The notes below the pieces were generated by a model. That model made no database searches. It had not been told where the DNA came from and was given only the letters and a program-made list of their open reading frames with translations. Position numbers and translations under genes: made by a program. Shown here piece by piece: positions 56,428 through 64,000 of a stretch of 64,000 nt of DNA (its first letter is position 1; every line of letters starts with the position of its first letter). The DNA is taken from the NCBI GenBank assembly GCA_907163375.1, contig CAJQUW010005335.1, positions 124,001-188,000 on the forward strand. The letters are read 5' to 3'. This DNA comes from Prostheceraeus crozeri. Lineage: Eukaryota > Platyhelminthes > Polycladida > Euryleptidae.

Positions 56428-57610
56428 ATCGAATTTCAAATCTTCAAAAACAAAGGTAGTCACAACTCACATTTTTCATTGCCGAAAATTCTGTAGAGCT
56501 ACAGCAATGCTCCACGGTACCTCTATCACCTTCACATCAAGTTTCATCAAAATCCAAACAGTTCCCTGTCCTGCAGAGAATTTATAAGCTAAAAAATAAC
56601 AGCCTGCGCAACTGATTTTCAAATTTTCAAAAACACAGCTAGTCACAACTACTGTTCCTCGATGCAGACAATTCCGTAGAGCTACACCAACGTTCTATGG
56701 CATCTCACTCACATTTGAGTCAATTTTCATCAAAAGCCATGCATTGCTTTGTCCTACAGGGCCTACATAAGATGACCTCTTCAATCGAATTTCAAATCTT
56801 CAAAAACAAAGGTAGTCACAACTCACATTTTTCATTGCCGAAAATTCTGTAGAGCTACAGCAATGCTCCATGGTACCTCTATCACCTTCACATCAAGTTT
56901 CATCAAAATCCAAACAGTGCCCTGTCCTGCAGAGAATTTATAAGCTAAAAATAACAGCCTGCGCAACTGATTTTCAAATTTTCAAAAACACAGCTAGTCA
57001 CAACTACTGTTCCTCGATGCAGACAATTCCGTAGAGCTACACCAACGTTCTATGGCATCTCACTCACATTTGAGTCAATTTTCATCAAAAGCCATGCATT
57101 GCTTTGTCCTACAGGGCCTACACAAGATGACCTCTTCAATCGAATTTCAAATCTTCAAAAACAAAGGTAGTCACAACTCACATTTTTCATTGCCGAAAAT
57201 TCTGTAGAGCTACAGCAATGCTCCATGGTACCTCTATCACCTTCACATCAAGTTTCATCAAAATCCAAACAGTGCCCTGTCCTGCAGAGAATTTATAAGC
57301 TAAAAATAACAGCCTGCGCAACTGATTTTCAAATTTTCAAAAACACAGCTAGTCACAACTACTGTTCCTCGATGCAGACAATTCCGTAGAGCTACACCAA
57401 CGTTCTATGGCATCTCACTCACATTTGAGTCAATTTTCATCAAAAGCCATGCATTGCTTTGTCCTACAGGGCCTACACAAGATGACCTCTTCAATCGAAT
57501 TTCAAATCTTCAAAAACAAAGGTAGTCACAGCTCACATTTTTCATTGCCGAAAATTCTGTAAAACTTCACCAACGTTCTATGGCATCTCGATCATATTTA
57601 CATCACGTCT
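56428..57610. repeat. Satellite array with 355-bp higher-order units
   Basis: Three full units start at 56,428, 56,784 and 57,139, and a partial one at 57,494. Neighbouring units are nearly identical. Each unit is made of two diverged halves of about 178 bp that share tttcaaat, ttcaaaaaca, tagtcacaact, gtagagctaca and ttcatcaaaa in the same order. The last unit is a shortened A/B hybrid. No coding function. Confidence 0.85.
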
Positions 57611-57752
57611 CGTTGAAATGGCCTACTGATTGAAAGTCTGCCGTTTTCAGACACACTGCCTGCCACAACTCCTTCGCATCTTTGCGGACTTTTTCTGCTG
57701 CATGATATGCATTCTGTAGTGAGGTCAGATGCGACCACCCGTTTTTGTTGAG

Positions 57753-57819
57753 TGGGACCCACTACGTAGGGGAGGAAGGATAATTTTTTTATACTTCCTC
57801 CTGTACGTAGTGGGTCCCA
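57753..57819. repeat. Hairpin with 25-bp stem
   Basis: GGGACCCACTACGTA and a following ggaggaag on the left pair with their complements on the right with two mismatches, around an AT-rich loop of about 15 bases. It is probably a small fold-back insertion at the edge of the satellite. Confidence 0.75.
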
Positions 57820-58239
57820 TTTAATTTCCCATTGTATTTCCGAAAATTCAAATTGTTGAAAATAATCAAAATAAGTTTTAGTCTTGTGATGTAATTCTAC
57901 AAAAAAGAGCACCAACATGGCACCGGAACCTATGAAAAATGACATCAGGAAAAGAGCAAAAATGTTTGGAAGATGCCAAGAAGACTTCATTCAGAATAGT
58001 GCTCACTGAAAACTAGGTTTTCTACATAGTTGTGCGATCTTTAATAGTACATTTTCCCAAAGCCACCCTCTAAAACCATACTCTCCAAAAATGAGTTTCA
58101 TACCGTGTTATACACGAGCTTGCACAGTAGAGTTAGCAAAAAAGTATTTCAATCCGTCTGTTTAAATAATACACTATCAATTCAGTTTTCAGCATGCCTC
58201 ATCGTTGAAAAAAAAGATACACAGCACCTTTAAAACGTC
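57820..58239. other. Non-coding sequence between satellites
   Basis: A minus-strand frame here has a hydrophobic stretch (ALFLMSFFIGSGAMLVLFF) that could be a membrane helix, but it runs into the hairpin and satellite sequence and is not supported as a gene. Confidence 0.4.
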
Positions 58240-59735
58240 AAGAAAAACATGAGTGATTCTGGCTCAATTGCAAGCAAAGCCTGCCCACACTTTCACATGA
58301 CGATTCTCGAAGCGGCACTACAAAAACGGCAACCAACCGGTGACTCTGACAAGAAAAACAATTCATGCAATCATGGAATGTTTTCTGTCAATGTTTGTGT
58401 CGTGCAATCATCGAACCAATTTTGAAACTTTTACATATTGTCTTCGTAACACAGCTTCATGACGTCAGCAAGACATTTGTTACCCTAGCTGAATTGCAAC
58501 CAAAGTCTGTCCACACCTTCTTATGATAATACTCGATAGGGTGCTACAACGCAACAAGCAACGGACAGCAAGGACCTGTGAAACAACTCATGCAATCATC
58601 GGACTTTTCCATCATCTCTCGAATTTCACGTCATTTTCTTCGCAACATGATTTCACATTGTCAAGAAAAACATTAGTGATTCCGCTTCAATTGCAACCAA
58701 AATCTGTTCATACCCTCTCATAATAATACTCGATAGGGTGCTACAACGCAACAAGCAACGGACAGCAATGACCTGAGAAACAACTCATGCAATCATCTTA
58801 ATTTTCCATCATCTCTCGAATTTCACGTCATTTTCTTCGCAACATGACTTCACATCGTCAAGAAAAACCTTGATGATTCTGTCTCAGTTGCAACCAATCT
58901 GTCCACACCTTCTTATCACCATTCTCTGCAAACTTTGACTTTGCAAACCAACATCCAACCGGCGACTCTGACCTGAGAAGCAATTCATGCAATCATCGGA
59001 ATTTTCCATCATCTCTCGAATTTTTTTCACGTCGTTTTCTTCGCATCAGGAATGCAACTTCATGGTTTCAGTAAAACATTAGTGATTCCGCTTCAATTGC
59101 AACCAATCTGTCCACACCTTCTTATCACCATTCTCTAAACGACTTTGCAAACCAACATCCAACCGGCAACTCTGACCTGAGAAACAACTTATGCAATCAT
59201 TGGAATTTTCCATCATCTCTCGAATTTTTTTTCACGTCGTTTTCTTCGCATCAGGAATGCAACTTCATGGTTTCAGTAAAACATTAGTGATTCCGCTTCT
59301 TTTGCAACCAATCTGTCCACACCTTCTTATCACCATTCTCTAAACGACTTTGCAAACCAACATCCAACCGGCAACTCTGACCTGAGAAACAAATCATGCA
59401 ATCATTGGAATTTTCCATCATCTCTCGAATTTCACGTCGTTTTCTTCGCATCATTACTTCACATTGTCAAGAAAAACCTTGATGATTCTGGCTCAGTTGC
59501 AAACAATCTGTACACACCTTCTCATGATAATACTCCACAGGGTGCAACAACGTAACACGCAGCAGACAGCAATGACCTGAGAAACAACTCATGCAATCAT
59601 CGGAATTTTCCATCATCTCTCGAAATTAACGTCATTTTCTTTGCAACACAACTTCACAACGTCGGCAAAACATAAATGATCCTGCTTCACTTGCAACCAA
59701 AATAGGTCCACACCTTCTCATGATCATTCTTAGGA
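58240..59735. repeat. Degenerate ~200-bp tandem array
   Basis: About eight units recur at roughly 195-210 bp (starts near 58,264, 58,491, 58,687, 58,886, 59,091, 59,301, 59,493 and 59,688). Each has a ttgcaaccaa..tctgtccacacc block, a caaccggc..gactctgacctgagaaacaa block, and catgcaatcat..ggaattttccatcatctctcgaatt. Units have small indels and diverge more than those of the neighbouring 355-bp array. Confidence 0.85.
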
Positions 59736-59739
59736 GCAC

Positions 59740-60065
59740 GCCCGTTATCTACATTCATATACTGGAGCCCGACCGATGACAAAAATTGGACGCTCGAAGG
59801 ACACCCGTAGTCTGAATTCATGCACTCACGCACTCTACTCCGGTTGTCTAAATTCTTGCCTTGGACACCTGATTCAGACATCGGGCGTGTTCAGGCGCAC
59901 AAATGTATACCTTCAGTGTGCTCCGGCGTATGAATTTAGACATCGGGTGCGCTCAGTCGTGTGAATTCTGAACTCGAGCGGGTGTACTTGTGCGTGCTCG
60001 GTCGCATGAATCTAGACCGCGGCGGGCTTGCTCGTGCTTGTGAATCTAGGCCTCGGGCATTGATT
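59740..60065. repeat. Short GC-rich degenerate repeats
   Basis: A more GC-rich patch in which words such as gtgaatctaga, cgcatgaatcta, cgggcgtg and gcgctcagtcg recur at about 40-50 bp spacing. It interrupts the otherwise AT-rich satellites. Open frames through it are repeat translations. Confidence 0.55.
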
Positions 60066-60399
60066 AGTGTGATCAAACACAGAAAAAGTTATGGGAATGC
60101 AAGAAACATACATCAATCCATCATATCTACAAAATCCGAATCGATAGCTCTGCTCATGACGGTCATCCCACACAATTTCATCTGTATTCACTCAAATATT
60201 TAAACTGCGGATATCTCTACAAAGGAAGATTTCTATGAGAGTTGTCACTATATATCAATGCACATGTATATTCACACGAATCTGTGGATACTCACCTGAT
60301 CCAAACCTCTTGATCATCTTTTTCATTGCTCATTTCAATTCGAAATCTCAGAATTCAAGTGCTACATGTCGCCTATTAGTCAGGGAGTTGTGTGGGTAA

Positions 60400-61615
60400 G
60401 CTTAGTTGTGATTGAGGCAGGATCGTCAAAGTTTTGGCCACCGCTGTGACTGCCATTTTCAGATGCAGATCCACAATTGAAATGATGGTGTGAGTATAGA
60501 TCTACACTGTACTGGACCAAGTACTTTATCTCGGAGAAGTGGTTCTCAAGCTAGAGTTATCCCTTGCTCTTGTGTTTTGAAACGCTACGGAGAATGATAC
60601 TGAGGTTTTGGGCAACTCCGGTATTGATTGAGTCAGTAGGCCTACTAACAAAGTTTTTTGGCTGACAGCGTGAAGATATGATCGAAAACAATTTTTTGTA
60701 AAAATGGTGAAAATGTGTGATGATTGCGTGAAATTTTCTCCGGCCAGATTTGCCGGTTAACGCTTGTGTTTTGATACTCTGGAGATAAAATTGTGAATGT
60801 ATGGGGTAAGTTTGGTTTCAATTGAGGCAAATTCGCAAAGTATTCGCTGTAGATGTAAAGTTGTTCTTGAAAATTATAGTTTTGTAGAATTGGTGAAAAC
60901 GTGTGATGATAGCATGCAGTGCATGTCAGGCCTGAGTTGTGCTGTTGTCTTTTGATGTGCTCTGCAGAATGATAGTGATTGGTTGCAGTTGAGACAATAC
61001 TATCAACGTTTTGACTGACAGTGTAAAGAATTGTGCGAAAAATACAATTTTTGCAGAATTGGTAAAGGCGTGCGTTGATTGCGCGAGGTGCTTCCCATGG
61101 CTGGCTGATGCCAGTTTGGTTCGAATTGAGGCAGCATTGACAAGGCCTTTGGGTGTCGCTGCACTGCCATTTTCAGATACAGATCCACAACTGAAACTGT
61201 AGCCGGAAATGCATCCATCCGACCAAGCACTTTTACTCGTAGAACCGCTTTTCCGCCCAGAGTTCCCATTTTCCTCTGCATTGTGAAACGCTCTACTGAA
61301 TGACACTGAGAAGATGTGAGACAAGTTTGATTGTGATTGAGGTATTTCTGTCTGTGTACACAGACCAGCTATGTTGTTAAAGATATTCTTGTCATATTGG
61401 TGAAGGCTTGCTTAGAATGCGTGAAGTGAGCTGTATATATATAGGTTGGTGGTGATTGAAGCAGTATTGACAATTTTTTGCCTGACACAGGAGGTTCATG
61501 GTCATCTGTGGGGAAAAATTATTAAAAGTGAACTCCTTTTAGTAGGACGAACGTTTTCATAAAGTACGGTAGGCAAAATATGCATGCATGCTCATATACA
61601 AAGCCAACGTTTCTC
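60400..61615. repeat. Degenerate ~150-200-bp tandem array, left part
   Basis: Recurring words: gattgaggcag/aattgaggca (near 60,410, 60,820, 60,988, 61,125, 61,335, 61,455), ttttgtaaaa-ttggtgaaa, tgattgcg and gagaatgatact. Related sequence resumes at about 63,540-63,690, after the LINE. Confidence 0.6.
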
Positions 61616-61616
61616 G

Positions 61617-61685
61617 CAGTCTCTGTCAACTTCAAGTTGCAGTAGAAAAACTACTGCACCCTGAAGCTGACAGACTGTCGAAACT
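61617..61685 (+). other. Stem-loop with hammerhead-like bases upstream of LINE
   Basis: A 23-bp stem with three mismatches and a five-base A-rich loop, from about 61,621 to 61,673, followed by CTGTCGAAAC. The order CTGA, short GACAG/CTGTC helix, GAAAC resembles the core of hammerhead ribozymes known from retroelements, but the usual CTGATGA box is not fully matched. Confidence 0.35.
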
Positions 61686-61697
61686 TAGACCTTATGT

Positions 61698-63344
61698 TTG
61701 ACTTACCTTACTTTATTGAAACATTGCTCAAACTTCTCGGCAGATCCTCAACAGCTTGATCAGTATTTTAGTGATAGTACGCTGAATTCAGCAGGGAATT
61801 TATCCATGGATGATATTGAATTTGATCTTTCTGAAATTGTTGCAGTTATTGCCAAACTACCGTCTTCATCAACTTTGGATTCTGACGGATTATCATATTT
61901 GCATGTAAAGAATGGTGGAATCTTCCTTGCCTCCAAACTTTGTGATTTTTTTCGACTTTCAATGTCACAGGGACGCATTCCTGACTCTTGGAAGAAAGTC
62001 ATCATTACACCTGTCCATAAGAGTGGTTTAAAAGAAAATTTCGATAATTATAGACCGATTGGCGTTACATCTTGTGTAAGTCGAATAATGGAGAGGATAA
62101 TTTCAACAGATATTGTCAACTTCCTTACAAAGCAGAATATGATTAATTTTTTCTCAACATGGTTTTCTACCAGGTGCTTCTGTCGAGACAGCTGGAGTGT
62201 TATTCTATAATTATCTTCTCAAGAATCTTGACCTCTCAAAAGGTGTTGATGTCATTTCCTTGGACTTTTCGAAGCGTTTGAGAAAGTTCCTCATACATTG
62301 TTACTTCGAAAACTCAAGCATTATTGTCTGAATGATAGTATTGTCAGGTGGATTTCAGACTTCCTAAAAGACCGCAAACAGCAAGTTCGGGTTCGTAGCT
62401 CCCTTTCATCATACAAAGATATTCGTAGTGGTATTATACAAGGATCTGTGTTGGGTCCCATCTTGTTTGTCTTGTTTGTCAATGATCTTGATGAAGTTAT
62501 CTTGAGCTCAGAAATGATTAAATATGCAGACGATGTCAAATTATATGTGGCTTACGATCGTCATCGTGATACTTTGACACAACATTGGACATCTTTACAA
62601 GATGACGTTAATCGTGTTTTTGAATGGTCGCTCCGGAATAGACTTCCATTGAACAGCAGCAAGTGTAAATCTATTTCTTTTGGTGAAAGTGCTTCCCATC
62701 TCTACTATTTACACGATAATCCTATTATTGATACTTCCGTGATTCGTGATCTTGGACTCACCTTGCATTCTCCTTTCAGTTGGAATTACCACATTGGTGA
62801 AATTATAACCAAAGCTAATCGTACACTTGGTATGATCAAACGTGTATTCTTACTGAAAGATCGTGATACTTCAATTTTACTGTATAAAAGTTATGTGAGG
62901 TCTATCTTGGAATTTTCATCGATAGTATGGTCCCCTCATCAAAAATACTTATCTGAGGAAATCGAAAAAGTTCAAAGGCGGTTTTCGCGTTTCTTCGTTG
63001 ACTTAAGAAATCTTACCTATCGTGATCGCCTACATCGACTCCAATTGTATTCTCTTAGATCCCGCCGTATTCGCTACAAGCTCATATTTTTATATAAAAT
63101 ATTGAACAACATGGTTAATGTCTCTTTCGAACAACTTTTTTCTTATTCGCCGAGCAGATGTACCCGAGGTAACAATTATAAGATTCACCCAAAGCTGTGC
63201 CGTACAAAAGTGTATTTCCATTTCTTTTCCAACGACGTTGTTTCACACTGGAATCAATTAACAGATGAGGAGATTGAAGTTCCAAGCATTACTTCTTTTA
63301 AACGAAGTATTGATACATATTTCCGCCGAAATGATGTATGGTAA
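61698..63344 (+). pseudogene. LINE reverse transcriptase (Jockey/CR1-like), frameshifted
   Basis: A non-LTR retrotransposon reverse transcriptase in two long frames. The first (61,698-62,210) includes PDSWKKVIITPVHKSG and FDNYRPIGVTSCVSRIMERI, the finger blocks 1-2. The second (62,298-63,344) has the palm: GIIQGSVLGPILFVLFVNDL and YADDVKLY (62,524-62,547), the catalytic aspartates, then the thumb and tail. Between them the block GFLPGASVETAG and LDFS are in another frame: one shift lies in the T-run near 62,148 and one near 62,268, where a base is missing from the usual DFSKAFDKV block. The apurinic endonuclease and first ORF are absent, so the copy is 5' truncated. Confidence 0.85.
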
Positions 63345-63446
63345 CTTTTTCGTTCCATCCATGCCTGCCCTTAAAGGGCCATTGTATTTGTCACCCATAA
63401 ACAGATCAAAAAAGAATGTTGTGTATCTTATGTAAATTTGCCAAAT

Positions 63447-63477
63447 ACAAATTATTATTATTATTATTATTATTATT
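63447..63477 (+). repeat. (TTA)n 3' tail of LINE
   Basis: About ten TTA units just after the LINE 3' untranslated region. Confidence 0.9.
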
Positions 63478-64000
63478 CATTCTGCTAAGGGAAGTTGACG
63501 TCTTATATTTCTCCACACAAATGAGTATTGGCAAATTTGACTGTCGGTGTGCTGTAAAGTGATAATCTTTTTTGTAAAATTGGTGAAAACATGTAGTTAT
63601 TGCGTAAAATGTTTCTCAGGACAGATTTGTCCGTTGGGTGTTGCTGTTTGAAGCGATCTAGAGAATGACACTAAGAAGGGATGCACCAACATTTTAAGCG
63701 AAATTATCTATAATTTGAATGCTTTGGGTATTGACTGATTTATTCAGTGAACTTTTTTATTAGGCAGTGGCTATTACACGCGGTATTGAAGCCGGTACAA
63801 AAGTTTTCCAAATCTATCAACACGCCTCATATTTACTAGCTACAAGCATGACTGCAGATCATTCAATGTGACAAAAAAATTGCGTCAGAATGTGTCTGGA
63901 CTCGCTGCTTGTCTTGCTTAGCCTTGCTTGGTTTATCCTCGTCTTCGATGTTTTCTGAGATACTTAGTGATTTCTTTAGCGAAGCAAACTTATTTCTCTA
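63478..64000. repeat. Satellite resumption and duplicated edge segment
   Basis: 63,540-63,690 resembles the array left of the LINE (tgtaaaattggtgaaaacatgt, attgcgtaaaatg, gagaatgacact). 63,765-64,000 is a diverged copy of about 55,285-55,530 (ctattacac, tcattcaatgt, ctcgc..ttgtctt, tttctgaga..ttagtgattt). Confidence 0.6.

Larger units (their letters stand above)
61600..63477 (+). mobile_element. 5'-truncated LINE insertion in satellite
   Basis: Runs from the truncated 5' edge (about 61,600-61,690) to a (TTA)n tail at 63,447-63,477, the usual 3' microsatellite of Jockey/CR1-type LINEs. Satellite-like sequence is present on both sides. Confidence 0.7.

Noticed and set aside
57598-57990. 130-residue minus-strand frame with a hydrophobic segment
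   Set aside because: It reads through the hairpin at 57,753-57,819 and into the satellite edge, so chance is more likely than a gene.

Overview
The window is animal nuclear DNA, probably from an aquatic invertebrate. It is AT-rich and gene-poor. It is packed with transposon remains (hAT-, mariner- and piggyBac-type DNA elements, fold-back MITEs, LINE fragments) and tandem satellites. No bacterial signals and no clear multi-exon host gene were found. Intron-like gaps inside the large element are only about 60-70 bp, which fits a host with short introns. The species cannot be named from the sequence.

The dominant object is a palindromic virus-like element of about 26 kb (15,106-41,096). Two arms of about 13 kb are inverted copies around a 142-bp unpaired centre (28,086-28,227). 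The inner arms stay in register without net length change: paired coordinates sum to 56,313 for every gene. Each arm reads, from end to centre: a 62-bp terminal inverted repeat, a C/G-run tract, an array of ~305-bp repeats, a TATA promoter, a coiled-coil protein gene, three small genes pointing outward, a CCAAT/TATA promoter, a 1271-residue protein-primed family B DNA polymerase, and a convergent gene of unknown, possibly virion, function. The polymerase carries all exonuclease and polymerase motifs plus an internal HNH-like zinc motif, as in Polinton/Maverick-related elements. No integrase, packaging ATPase, protease or recognisable major capsid gene is visible, so this copy looks like an incomplete fossil of a relative of Polintons, and a young one given how alike the arms are.

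1-15.1 kb: a hAT-like non-autonomous element with 8-bp target duplication (2,391-4,077), a near-perfect hairpin, a second hAT end, two LINE 3' ends, a possible tRNA-derived SINE and one copy of an inverted-arm repeat family (13.2-13.9 kb).

41.1-55.6 kb: a decayed mariner (43.3-44.8 kb), a MITE with 21-bp ends, a piggyBac-like element with TTAA on both sides, the second copy of the inverted-arm family, and a possible hAT with GC-rich hairpins.

55.6-64 kb: a satellite block with a ~355-bp array built of two diverged ~178-bp monomers, a ~200-bp array, a short GC-rich array and a degenerate ~150-200-bp array. A Jockey/CR1-type LINE has landed inside the last array (61.6-63.5 kb). The edges of this block (55.3 and 63.8 kb) are diverged copies of each other.
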